From JBEDUK01 sp040414485 (GTDB lineage: Bacteria; Actinomycetota; UBA4738): DNA of 64,000 nt. Each line of letters opens with the position of its first letter. Within the stretch, counting starts at the first letter, position 1. The stretch spans positions 18,050 to 82,049 of the forward strand of contig JBEDUK010000058.1 of NCBI GenBank assembly GCA_040414485.1, read 5' to 3'. The notes below the pieces were generated by a model that worked only from the letters and a program-made list of their open reading frames with translations, searched no databases and was not told the DNA's origin. Made by a program: the position numbers and the translations under genes. Shown piece after piece: positions 27,446-35,909 of this stretch.

Positions 27446-27802
27446 ATGGCCAGCAAGTGGTGGAGTGTGGAGATCGACTGCGCTGACCACCGCGCGCAGG
27501 CCGAGTTCTGGGCCGGCGTGCTCGGCTGGCAGATCGTCTTCGAATCCGCCGATGAGATCGCCATCGCGAAGGATGAGCATTCGCGGCCAGGAATGGGATT
27601 CGCCAACGTGCCCGAGGCGAAGACGGTGAAGAACCGCCTGCACATGAACCTCAGGCCCGACGACCAGGCGGCCGAGGTCGCGCGGCTCGAGGGGCTGGGA
27701 GCCAGGAGAGTGGACATCGGCCAGGCTGACGTCCGGTGGGTGATCATGGCCGACCCGGAGGGCAACGAGTTCTGCGTGCTCACCGCGCGGCCGCAGCCCT
27801 GA
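27446..27802 (+). CDS. VOC-family (glyoxalase-like) protein, copy 1
   Basis: 118 aa. Single vicinal-oxygen-chelate unit: WWSVEIDCADHRAQAEFW, then DPEGNEFCVL near the end, a glyoxalase-like pattern common in Actinobacteria. It is about 82% identical (97 of 118 by eye) to the next gene, so it arose by recent tandem duplication. Preceded by GGAGAA. Function unknown; roles in antibiotic or aldehyde detoxification are known for relatives. Confidence 0.85.
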   Translation: MASKWWSVEIDCADHRAQAEFWAGVLGWQIVFESADEIAIAKDEHSRPGMGFANVPEAKTVKNRLHMNLRPDDQAAEVARLEGLGARRVDIGQADVRWVIMADPEGNEFCVLTARPQP

Positions 27803-27825
27803 GAGACCGTAGGAAGGGGATCCGA

Positions 27826-28182
27826 ATGGCGAGCAACTGGTGGAGTGTCGTGGTCGATTGCGCCGATCATCGGGCGCAGGCCCGGTTCTGGGCGAACGTG
27901 TTCGACTGGCAGATCATGTTCGAATCGGACGACGAGATCGCCGTCGCCAAGGACGAGCACTCGTGGCCGGGCATGGTCTTCGTCAACGTGCCCGAGGCCA
28001 AGACGGTGAAGAACCGCCTGCACATCGACCTCAATCCGGACGACCAGACCGCGGAGGTGGCCCGGCTCGAGGGCCTGGGCGCGAAGAGGGTGGACATCGG
28101 CCAGGGCGAGGTCCGTTGGGTGGTCATGGCCGACCCGGAGGGCAACGAGTTCTGCGTGCTCACCGCGCGGCCGCAGCCCTGA
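27826..28182 (+). CDS. VOC-family (glyoxalase-like) protein, copy 2
   Basis: 118 aa, tandem paralogue of the preceding gene; the two share the C-terminal 12 residues exactly and differ mostly in the first 55. Differences include E20R, G27D and R47W, near where the pocket would be, so specificity may have diverged. RBS AGGAAGGGGA. Starts 23 bases after copy 1. Confidence 0.85.
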   Translation: MASNWWSVVVDCADHRAQARFWANVFDWQIMFESDDEIAVAKDEHSWPGMVFVNVPEAKTVKNRLHIDLNPDDQTAEVARLEGLGAKRVDIGQGEVRWVVMADPEGNEFCVLTARPQP

Positions 28183-28197
28183 GGGACGTCTCGGTTC

Positions 28198-28716
28198 CTA
28201 TGCGGCCGGCTCCGGCGTCGGCGACGGCGGGGGAGCGACGCCCGGCGCGAACCGGGCGTGTGCCCAGTCGCACGGCGGGAGCGAGGTGGCCGGCACCTCA
28301 GCCCCGCGTTTCTGGCCCGGGATCGTGGCTCCCGGCGCGATCTGCAGCACGCCGTCCACGACCGTGGCGTTGATCCGATCCATGCCCCGCTCGGCCGGTC
28401 CCGCGAGGTAGCTGCCGTCCGCGCGGAACTTCGATCCCGTCGAGGGATCCTCGAAGAAGCCCTGGGCGGGGCACCATGCGACGGCGACGGTCGAATCCGG
28501 GGCGAACGGCCGCAGCACCACGACCGACGGACCGTGGCGATAGACGAACGCGGGCGTGACCTGCAGGGTTGCCGCACTGACGCCCTGGGGCAGGTCTGAG
28601 ATCGGGTACCCACGGGCGTTGCCAGTTCGAGCCACCATCAGGCCTGCCGACGCGGCCCCGGCGGCCAGCAGGACCACGCCGACCGCGAGCGCGAGCCGCT
28701 TGGCCGCGGTCTTCAC
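28198..28716 (-). CDS. Membrane-anchored Rieske-like domain without cluster ligands
   Basis: 172 aa from GTG 28716 overlapping the stop of the dehydrogenase gene. One N-terminal helix (about 7-27) anchors or exports a domain whose later part reads GSKFRADGSYLAGPAERG then INATVVDGVLQI. This mirrors the second half of Rieske proteins (GSxFdxxGxvxxGPAxRxL...v.dGxLxv), but the cluster-binding CxHxGC and CxxH motifs are absent; only a lone Cys-Pro (AWCPAQGFFEDP) remains. Probably the Rieske fold without a 2Fe-2S centre. Last gene of the succinate dehydrogenase run. Confidence 0.5.
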   Translation of the reverse strand: MKTAAKRLALAVGVVLLAAGAASAGLMVARTGNARGYPISDLPQGVSAATLQVTPAFVYRHGPSVVVLRPFAPDSTVAVAWCPAQGFFEDPSTGSKFRADGSYLAGPAERGMDRINATVVDGVLQIAPGATIPGQKRGAEVPATSLPPCDWAHARFAPGVAPPPSPTPEPAA

Positions 28717-29789
28717 TCGAGCCTCATCCGCGCGGTCTCCACGGCGATCGCGTCCGTCATCTCGGCGGTGCTCGCCGACCCGCGCAGGTCCGGCGTTCGG
28801 ATGGTGCCGTCGGCCAGCACGCCTGCCACGGCCCGCCGGACAGCCGACGCGGCGGCGTGCTCCGAAAGATGCGCCAGGAGCATCGCGGCGGACAGGATCG
28901 TCGCGATGGGGTTCGCCACTCCTCGGCCTGCGATGTCCGGCGCGCTGCCGTGCACCGGTTCGAACACCGCGTACTCCCACCCGATGTTCGAGCCCGACGC
29001 CAGGCCCAGGCCGCCGACCAGGCCGGCGCAGAGGTCGCTCACGATGTCGCCGTAGAGGTTCGGCAGCAGCAGCAGGTCGAACTCGCCCGGGTCGGTGACC
29101 AGCCGAAGGGCCAGTTCGTCGATCTCCACAGCCTCCAGCCGGTCGTCGGGGAACTCGCGGGCGACCTCCTCGGCGGTCGCCAGGAACAGCCCGTCGGAGT
29201 GCCGCATGATGTTGGCCTTGTGCCCCACGGTGATCAGGCGCCGGCGGTGGTGGCGGGCGTACTCGAAGGCGAACCGGACGATCCTCCGCGTGCCCGTGGC
29301 GCTGATCGGCTTCAGCGTGACGCCCACGTCGGCCGGGAGTTCGACCCCTCGCAGCCGCGTCAGTTCACGGCAGAGCAGCGCCACGTCGCGGCTGCCCTTC
29401 GCGAACTCGACCCCGGCGTAGAGGTCCTCGGTGTTCTCCCGGACGACCACCAGGTCGACGCCGTCGAACCTGGACGGCACTCCGGGGAGCGTCGCACTCG
29501 GCCGGACGGCGGCGAAGAGGTCGAGCTCGTGCCGCAGGGCCACGTTCACGCTGCGGATGCCGCTTCCCACGGGCGTGGTGATCGGGCCCTTCAGCGCCAC
29601 GCGCGTCGAACGGATCGAGTCCAGGACCCGGTCGGGCAGGGGAGACCCCTCGGCATCCATGACCGCGAGGCCGGCCGGCTGGACATCCCATTCGACGGCC
29701 GCGCCGCTCGCGGCGACCACGGCGCGCGCGGCGTCGGTGACCTCGGGTCCGATCCCGTCGCCGGGGATGAGGGTGACGCGGTGACTCAC
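28713..29789 (-). CDS. Second NAD-type isocitrate/isopropylmalate dehydrogenase
   Basis: 358 aa, GTG start 29789. Paralogue of the 23852-24940 gene with the same signatures: LIPGDGIGPEV, GPITTPVGSGIRSVNVAL, VRENTEDLYAGVEF, HKANIMRHSDGLF, LPNLYGDIVSDLCAG and FEPVHGSAPDIAG. The FEPVHGSAPDIAG form of the cofactor loop is closer to LeuB/homoisocitrate-type enzymes, so isopropylmalate or tartrate-type activity is also possible. It follows sdhB by 34 bases and is probably in the same operon. Confidence 0.82.
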   Translation of the reverse strand: MSHRVTLIPGDGIGPEVTDAARAVVAASGAAVEWDVQPAGLAVMDAEGSPLPDRVLDSIRSTRVALKGPITTPVGSGIRSVNVALRHELDLFAAVRPSATLPGVPSRFDGVDLVVVRENTEDLYAGVEFAKGSRDVALLCRELTRLRGVELPADVGVTLKPISATGTRRIVRFAFEYARHHRRRLITVGHKANIMRHSDGLFLATAEEVAREFPDDRLEAVEIDELALRLVTDPGEFDLLLLPNLYGDIVSDLCAGLVGGLGLASGSNIGWEYAVFEPVHGSAPDIAGRGVANPIATILSAAMLLAHLSEHAAASAVRRAVAGVLADGTIRTPDLRGSASTAEMTDAIAVETARMRLE

Positions 29790-29823
29790 GAAGGCCGAGC
29801 CTAGCGGCGCTGCGCGAACAGGC

Positions 29824-30663
29824 TCAGGGGCCGTCGAACATGACGGCCCGCTTGACTTCCTGGATGGCCTTTGTCACCTTGATCCCGCGGGGGCAGGCCT
29901 CGGTGCAGTTGAACGTCGTCCGGCAGCGGAACACCCCGGACCGGGCCGAGAGGATGTCCAGGCGCTCCCTTGACCCCTCGTCGCGCGAATCGAAGATGAA
30001 CCGGTGCGCGTTGACGATCGCCGCCGGCCCGACGTAGCCGTCGTCGCCCCAGAAGATCGGGCAGGACGTGGTGCACGCCGCGCACAGGATGCACTTCGTG
30101 GTGTCGTCGAACCGCGCGCGGTCCTTCGGCGACTGGAGCCGTTCACGGTCGGGTGGCTCCTCGTCGTTGATCAGGTACGGGAGCACGCTCCGGTAGCCCT
30201 CGAAGAACGGCTCCATATCGACGATCAGGTCCTTCAGCACGCGAAGACCCCGGATCGGCTCGACGGTGACCTTCGGCGCCACGTCCTTGACCAGCACCTT
30301 GCACGCGAGCTGGTTGCGCCCGTTGATCAGCATGGCGTCCGAGCCGCAGATCCCGTGCGCGCAGGAGCGCCGGAGCGCGAGCGTTCCGTCGTGATGCCAT
30401 TTCACCTCGTGGAGCGCGTCCAGCAGGCGGTCGGTCGGCTCGACGTTGATCGTGAACTCGTCCCACCACGTGTCCGGCCCCCGGTCCGGGTTGAACCGCC
30501 GAATCCGGATCGCCAACGCCACCTGGCCGGGCGCCGGCGGCCCCTCAGGCCGCTTCCGCGTCCCTTCGTGATCTCGCGGCGGCCCCTCGTCCCACCATTC
30601 GTCGTCGTCGGGCGGGCCCGCGTCGTCGGGCGGCCCGGCCGGGACGATGGGATCGAAGGCCAT
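29824..30663 (-). CDS. sdhB: Succinate dehydrogenase iron-sulfur subunit (complex A)
   Basis: 279 aa from ATG 30663. Carries the 2Fe-2S motif CAHGICGSDAMLING plus a distal Cys, the 4Fe-4S CILCAACTTSCP and the 3Fe-4S segment CRTTFNCTEACPRGI. An unusual acidic/proline-rich N-terminal extension of about 45 residues (including DDDEWWDEG) precedes the ferredoxin domain. The start codon shares one base with the sdhA stop. Confidence 0.93.
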   Translation of the reverse strand: MAFDPIVPAGPPDDAGPPDDDEWWDEGPPRDHEGTRKRPEGPPAPGQVALAIRIRRFNPDRGPDTWWDEFTINVEPTDRLLDALHEVKWHHDGTLALRRSCAHGICGSDAMLINGRNQLACKVLVKDVAPKVTVEPIRGLRVLKDLIVDMEPFFEGYRSVLPYLINDEEPPDRERLQSPKDRARFDDTTKCILCAACTTSCPIFWGDDGYVGPAAIVNAHRFIFDSRDEGSRERLDILSARSGVFRCRTTFNCTEACPRGIKVTKAIQEVKRAVMFDGP

Positions 30664-32396
30664 CAGTACTTCCGTTCCATGGGCACGTAGGGCCCCATCT
30701 TCACGTCCTTGTGCTCGAGCCGGACCGAGCCGTCGGGCTGCCGGTAGGCGAGCGAATGGCGGAGCCAATGCACGTCGTCGCGCAGCGGGTGATCCTCGCG
30801 GTAGTGGCCGCCTCTGCTCTCGTCGCGGGCGAGTGCCGCCTCCTGCACGGTCCCGGCGATCTCCAGCATGAACCCGAGCTCGACCGCCTCCATCAGTTCG
30901 GTGTTGAACGACCGGCCCCGGTCCTGCACGCCCACCAGGCTGAACCGCTCCCGCAGTCCGCGAAGGATCTCCCGGAGTTTCTCCAGTTCGGGTTCGGTTC
31001 GCACGATCCCGCACAGGTCGAACATGCGCTCCTGCAGATCGCGCCGGATGTCGGCCGCGAACTCCAGGTTCGGCCCCCCCAGGAACGCCCGGAGCATCGT
31101 GACGGTGTCGTGCTCCGGCCGAGCCGGCGCGGGCGGAAGGTCCGCGTGCTCCGCGAACTCCGCCATGGCCATGCCGCCCCGCCGGCCGAATACCACGATG
31201 TCGAGCAGCGAGTTCGTCCCCAGCCGGTTCGCGCCGTGGACGCTCACGCACGCGCACTCACCCGCGGCGAAGAGGCCCGGAACGACGGTCTCCTCAGGCC
31301 CGGTCACCACCTGGCCGTGGACGTTCGTCGGGATCCCGCCCATGCCGTAGTGGGCGGTCGGCTGGATCGGGACGGGCTCGCGGGTCGGTTCCACACCCAG
31401 GTACACGCGGGCGAACTCGGTGACGTCGGGGATCTTCGTCTCGATGACCTCGTGCGGCAGGTGGCGGACATCGAGGTAGACGTAGTCCTTCCCGTCGATG
31501 CCGCGCCCCTCCTTGATCTCCTGGTAGATCGCGCGGCTGACCATGTCCCGGGGCGCGAGGTCCTTGATGGTGGGCGCGTAGCGCTCCATGAAGCGCTCGC
31601 CCTGGCTGTTGATCAGGATGCCGCCCTCGCCCCGCACGGCCTCGGAGATGAGGATGCCCATCTTGTAGATGCCGGTCGGGTGGAACTGGAAGAACTCCAT
31701 GTCCTCCAGCGGGATGCCGCGCCGATAGCACACGGCCAGCCCGTCGCCGGTCAGCGTGTGCGCGTTCGACGTGATCTTGAAGATCCGCCCGTAGCCGCCG
31801 GTGGCGAACAGGACCGACTTCGCCCGGAAGACGTGCAATTCCCCTGTGGCCAGCTCGTAGGCGACGACGCCCGCCGCGCGGCCGTCCTCCATGAGCAGGT
31901 CCAGCACGTAGAACTCGTTGAAGAAGCGGACGTTCCGCTTGATGCACTGCTGGTAGAGCGTCTGCAGGATCATGTGGCCGGTTCGGTCGGCGGCGAAGCA
32001 CGCGCGCCGCACCGGCGCCTCGCCGTGGTTCCGCGTGTGGCCCCCGAACCGGCGTTGGTCGATCTTGCCGGCCGGCGTCCGGTTGAACGGGAACCCCCAG
32101 TGCTCGAGTTCGATCACCCGCTCGACCGCCTCGGCCGCCATGATCTGCGCGGCGGGCTGGTCGACCAGATAGTCACCTCCCTTTACCGTGTCGAACGCGT
32201 GCCATTCGGGGTAGTCCTCCTCGACGTTCCCCAGCGCCGCGCACATGCCCCCCTGGGCCGCTCCGGTGTGGGAGCGCGTGGGGTAGAGCTTCGAGATGAC
32301 GCAGGTCCTGACACGCCCGGCGGCCTCGATGGCGGCGCGAAGGCCCGCCCCGCCGGCGCCGACCACCACCGCGTCGTAGGTGTGGACGGTGGTCAC
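30663..32396 (-). CDS. sdhA: Succinate dehydrogenase flavoprotein subunit (complex A)
   Basis: 577 aa from GTG 32396, which overlaps the sdhD stop as GTGA. FAD Rossmann motif VVVGAGGAGLRAA, covalent-FAD histidine H43 in TRSHTGAAQGG, substrate-site HPTG in FFQFHPTGIY, and catalytic-region HGANRLGTNS. Oxidises succinate to fumarate at the cytoplasmic face. Standard length for SdhA. Confidence 0.95.
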   Translation of the reverse strand: MTTVHTYDAVVVGAGGAGLRAAIEAAGRVRTCVISKLYPTRSHTGAAQGGMCAALGNVEEDYPEWHAFDTVKGGDYLVDQPAAQIMAAEAVERVIELEHWGFPFNRTPAGKIDQRRFGGHTRNHGEAPVRRACFAADRTGHMILQTLYQQCIKRNVRFFNEFYVLDLLMEDGRAAGVVAYELATGELHVFRAKSVLFATGGYGRIFKITSNAHTLTGDGLAVCYRRGIPLEDMEFFQFHPTGIYKMGILISEAVRGEGGILINSQGERFMERYAPTIKDLAPRDMVSRAIYQEIKEGRGIDGKDYVYLDVRHLPHEVIETKIPDVTEFARVYLGVEPTREPVPIQPTAHYGMGGIPTNVHGQVVTGPEETVVPGLFAAGECACVSVHGANRLGTNSLLDIVVFGRRGGMAMAEFAEHADLPPAPARPEHDTVTMLRAFLGGPNLEFAADIRRDLQERMFDLCGIVRTEPELEKLREILRGLRERFSLVGVQDRGRSFNTELMEAVELGFMLEIAGTVQEAALARDESRGGHYREDHPLRDDVHWLRHSLAYRQPDGSVRLEHKDVKMGPYVPMERKY

Positions 32397-32857
32397 GATG
32401 GGCAGCCGGGGATGTGGACCCCGGGCCAGGCGCAGGCGTTGAACGTGAACACGACGACCGTGCCAAGGGCGAACAGCGTCGTGCCGATGATGGCCCACCC
32501 GGCGTTGATGGCGGTTCGGACGCCGGGCGGCCGGACGTAGTCGAGCGTGATCACACGAAGTCCGTTGACCCCGTGCAGCAGCGCGAGCGAGAGCATCAGC
32601 CAGTCCCACGTCCGCCAGAAGGGATGGGACCAGCGGACGGCGACGAACCCGAAGTTCACCCGGTCGATCCCGGACCCGGCCACGTGCATGATCAGGACGT
32701 GCCCGACGGCCAGCACCAGGAGGACGATCCCGGAGATCCGCATGAACATCCACCACCAGAACTCGCCGCGGGTGGCGGGCCGCTCTCGCGACGTGCGCCT
32801 CGGCGGCACCGGGCGGTCGGCCGCCGGCCGGGCACCGGCCTTCGCGTCCACGGCCAT
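32393..32857 (-). CDS. sdhD: Succinate dehydrogenase membrane anchor SdhD
   Basis: 154 aa from ATG 32857. Proline/arginine-rich N-terminus, then three membrane helices; LLHGVNGLRVITLDY in helix 2 has the likely haem-ligand histidine. Its start shares one base with the sdhC stop. Pairs with SdhC to bind quinone and haem b. Confidence 0.88.
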   Translation of the reverse strand: MAVDAKAGARPAADRPVPPRRTSRERPATRGEFWWWMFMRISGIVLLVLAVGHVLIMHVAGSGIDRVNFGFVAVRWSHPFWRTWDWLMLSLALLHGVNGLRVITLDYVRPPGVRTAINAGWAIIGTTLFALGTVVVFTFNACAWPGVHIPGCPS

Positions 32858-33261
32858 CAGTGCACGATCTCCTGGACGATCCGGTTCCCCATGATGATCG
32901 TGATGGGGATCATGCCGGCTATGAAGATCGCCATCGTTCCGTAGAACAGCTGGCGCTGCCACAGCGAGGCCCTCGGCCAGAAGTCGATCAGCATGATCCG
33001 CACGCCGTTCAGCGCGTGGAAGATCACGCACGCGACCAGCACGTACTCGAGCACGCCGACCACCGGGTTGCGGTAGACGGAGATGACCTTGTTGTAGGCG
33101 TCCGGGCCCCAGCCGACGACGGCCGTGTCCACCACGTGCGCGAACAGGAACAGGATGATGATCACGCCGGTGACTCGGTGCGCGACCCAGGACCACTGGC
33201 CCTCGCGGCCCCGGTAGAGCCGGCCGTAGCCGCCGCGCTTCGCTCTGGCTGGGGTCGCCAT
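32857..33261 (-). CDS. sdhC: Succinate dehydrogenase cytochrome b subunit SdhC
   Basis: 134 aa, three helices. SWVAHRVTGVIIILFLFAHV is the typical SdhC first helix with quinone-site Ser/Arg, and FHALNGVRIML in helix 2 supplies a haem-ligand histidine. First gene of the classical four-subunit set, 28 bases after the second complex's sdhB. Confidence 0.92.
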   Translation of the reverse strand: MATPARAKRGGYGRLYRGREGQWSWVAHRVTGVIIILFLFAHVVDTAVVGWGPDAYNKVISVYRNPVVGVLEYVLVACVIFHALNGVRIMLIDFWPRASLWQRQLFYGTMAIFIAGMIPITIIMGNRIVQEIVH

Positions 33262-33289
33262 CAGGCCGGCACGTCTCCGGAGGCTCCTT

Positions 33290-34090
33290 CTACTGCTCGG
33301 GCTTGGGGTTCGATGCCTTCTTCGCGGGCGCCGCCTGGGGTTCCCCGGGCCGGCGCCGGAGCTTGCCGGCGAGCCACACTATCGGGTCGTACTTCGCGTC
33401 GACCACACGCTCCTTCAGCGGGATGATCGCGTTGTCCGTGATGTGGATGTCCTCCGGACAGACCTCCGTGCAGCACTTCGTGATGTTGCACAGGCCGATG
33501 CCCATCCGCTTTCGCAGCAGCTCGCGGCGGTCGTTCGTGTCGAGCGGATGCATCTCCAACTCGGCGAACTTGATGAACGTCCGCGGCCCGGAGAACGAGC
33601 GCTTGTTCGGCTCGTGGTCCCTGATCACGTGGCAGACGTCCTGGCAGAGGAAGCATTCGATGCAGCGGCGGAACTCCTGTGAGCGTTCGATGTCCTGCTG
33701 CTGCATCCGGTAGGTCCCGTCCGGATCGCGTGGGCGAGGCTTGAAGGCCGGCACGTTCTCGGCCATGGCGTAGTTGAACGAGACGTCGGTGACCAGGTCC
33801 TTGATCACGGGGAACGTGCGCATCGGCGAGACGGTGACGGGCTCGCCCTCGGGGAGCTCGTTCATCCGGGTCATGCACGTCAGGCGGGGGCGGCCGTTGA
33901 CCTCTGCGCTGCACGAGCCGCAGCGGCCGGCTTTGCAGTTCCAACGGATGGCCAGGTCGTTCGCCTGCGTGGCCTGCACGCGGTGCAGGACGTCGAGGAC
34001 CACCTCGCCCTCGTTCGCCTCCACCTGGTAGTCGCGGAAGTCGCCGCCCGACCGGTCGCCGCGCCAGACCCGCATGGTCACGTCGCTCAT
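33290..34090 (-). CDS. sdhB: Succinate dehydrogenase/fumarate reductase iron-sulfur subunit (complex B)
   Basis: 266 aa from ATG 34090 (MSDVTMRVWRGD). 2Fe-2S motif CKAGRCGSC with later LTC, 4Fe-4S CIECFLCQDVC and 3Fe-4S CNITKCCTEVCPEDI. These motif variants resemble the mycobacterial Sdh1-type iron-sulfur protein, not SdhB of complex A. The C-terminus is a Pro/Lys-rich tail. Seven bases separate it from the flavoprotein gene. Confidence 0.9.
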   Translation of the reverse strand: MSDVTMRVWRGDRSGGDFRDYQVEANEGEVVLDVLHRVQATQANDLAIRWNCKAGRCGSCSAEVNGRPRLTCMTRMNELPEGEPVTVSPMRTFPVIKDLVTDVSFNYAMAENVPAFKPRPRDPDGTYRMQQQDIERSQEFRRCIECFLCQDVCHVIRDHEPNKRSFSGPRTFIKFAELEMHPLDTNDRRELLRKRMGIGLCNITKCCTEVCPEDIHITDNAIIPLKERVVDAKYDPIVWLAGKLRRRPGEPQAAPAKKASNPKPEQ

Positions 34091-34097
34091 GTGCTCG

Positions 34098-35903
34098 TCA
34101 GCCCTTCTGCTCCTCGAACAAGCCCTTGAGCTCATCCGGCATCTGCGGCAGCGGCTCCTGCCTCACGGTCACTTCGCCGGAGGCCGGATCGCGGCCGACG
34201 ACGACGTTGACCGAGCCGAACGCAGGGTCCGTCGCCGGGTAGTCGTCCCGGGTATGGCCGCCGCGGCTCTCCCTCCGCTCCAGGGCGGCGAGCGTGGTGC
34301 ACCGCGCCACCGTGAGGAGCGAAGGGAGGTCGAGCGCCAGGTGCCAGCCGGGGTTGAAGTACCGGTTGCCCTCGACGCGGAGGTGAGCCGCGCGGTCCTC
34401 CAGCGTGTCGAGCTCGCCGAGCGCCTTTCGGAGCTCGTCCTCACGCCGGATGATCCCGACCAGGACCTGCATGGTGTCCTGCAGGTCGCCCTGCACCGCG
34501 TAGGGATTCTCGGTGCCGTGCTCGCCGAACGCCTCGATGGCCCCCGCGGCCAGCCCCTGGACCTCGTCCTGATCGACCGCCGGCTGGCCTTCGAGGCCCG
34601 TTGCGGTGGCCGCGGCGTGCAGCCCTGCCCGCCGGCCGAAGACCAGCAGGTCCGACAGCGAATTGCCGCCCAGGCGGTTCGAACCGTGCATGCCGCCTGC
34701 GACCTCGCCGGCCGCGAACAGGCCGGGCACCGTGGACTCCTGCGTCTCGGCGTCCACGCGGACCCCGCCCATCACGTAGTGGCACGTCGGCCCGACCTCC
34801 ATCGGTTCCTTCGTGATGTCGACGTCAGCCAGTTCCTTGAACTGCTGGTACATGCCCGGAAGCCGCCGCGTGATGTAGTCGGGCGTGCGCCGCGAGGCGA
34901 TGTCCAGGTAGACCCCGCCGTGGGGCGAGCCGCGTCCGGCCTTCACCTCGCTGTTGATCGCCCTGGCGACCTCGTCGCGTGGGAGCAGGTCCGGCGTCCG
35001 GCGGGCGTTCTCCTTGTCGGTGTACCAGCGGTCGGCCTCCTCCTCGGTGTCGGCCGTCTCCGAGCGGAACATGTCGGGGACGTAGTCGAACATGAACCGC
35101 CGGCCCTCCCTGTTCTTCAGGACGCCGCCGTCGCCCCGCACGCCCTCCGTGACCAGGATCCCGCGCACCGATGGCGGCCAGACCATCCCGGTGGGATGGA
35201 ACTGGACGAACTCCATGTCGATCAGGTCGGCGCCGGCCCACAGCGCCAGCGCGTGCCCGTCGCCCGTGTACTCCCAGGAGTTCGACGTGATCCGCCACGC
35301 CTTGCCGATGCCCCCGGTCGCCAGGACCACCGCCTTCGCCTCGAACACGACGAACGCGCCGGTCTCCCGGCGGTAGGCGAGCGCGCCGGAGATGCGTGCG
35401 CCGTCCTTCAGCAGCCGGATGACGGTGACCTCCATGTACACGTCGATCGGTTCGTGCATGGCCTTGTACTGGAGCGTCCGGATCATCTCCAGGCCCGTTC
35501 GGTCGCCGACGTGCGCCAGTCGCGCGTACCGATGGCCGCCGAAGTCCCGCTGCAGGATCCGCCCGTCGGGCGTCCGGTCGAACAGCGCGCCCCATTCCTC
35601 CAGTTCCAGAACGCGCTCCGGCGCCTCCTGGGCGTGGATCTGCGCCATGCGCCAGTTGTTCAGCATCTTGCCGCCGCGCATGGTGTCGCGGAAGTGGACC
35701 TGCCAGTTGTCCTGCGGGTAGACGTTCCCGAGGGCTGCCGCGATGCCACCCTCGGCCATCACCGTGTGGGCCTTCCCCAGCAGCGACTTGCAGATGAGCG
35801 CCGTCTTCGCGCCGGCGTTCGACGCCTCGATCGCGGCCCGAAGGCCAGCGCCGCCGGCCCCGATGACCAGGACGTCGAACCGGTGGGTCTCGAACTCGCT
35901 CAT
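34098..35903 (-). CDS. sdhA: Succinate dehydrogenase/fumarate reductase flavoprotein (complex B)
   Basis: 601 aa. FAD motif VLVIGAGGAGLRAA, covalent-FAD His46 in GKAHTVMAEGG, QFHPTGMVWPP and HGSNRLGGNSLSD. The AHTVMAEGG and YPQDNWQVHFRDT patterns mark the Sdh1-type/non-classical group. Whether it works as succinate dehydrogenase or as fumarate reductase under low oxygen cannot be told from sequence. Confidence 0.92.
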   Translation of the reverse strand: MSEFETHRFDVLVIGAGGAGLRAAIEASNAGAKTALICKSLLGKAHTVMAEGGIAAALGNVYPQDNWQVHFRDTMRGGKMLNNWRMAQIHAQEAPERVLELEEWGALFDRTPDGRILQRDFGGHRYARLAHVGDRTGLEMIRTLQYKAMHEPIDVYMEVTVIRLLKDGARISGALAYRRETGAFVVFEAKAVVLATGGIGKAWRITSNSWEYTGDGHALALWAGADLIDMEFVQFHPTGMVWPPSVRGILVTEGVRGDGGVLKNREGRRFMFDYVPDMFRSETADTEEEADRWYTDKENARRTPDLLPRDEVARAINSEVKAGRGSPHGGVYLDIASRRTPDYITRRLPGMYQQFKELADVDITKEPMEVGPTCHYVMGGVRVDAETQESTVPGLFAAGEVAGGMHGSNRLGGNSLSDLLVFGRRAGLHAAATATGLEGQPAVDQDEVQGLAAGAIEAFGEHGTENPYAVQGDLQDTMQVLVGIIRREDELRKALGELDTLEDRAAHLRVEGNRYFNPGWHLALDLPSLLTVARCTTLAALERRESRGGHTRDDYPATDPAFGSVNVVVGRDPASGEVTVRQEPLPQMPDELKGLFEEQKG

Positions 35904-35909
35904 GAACGC

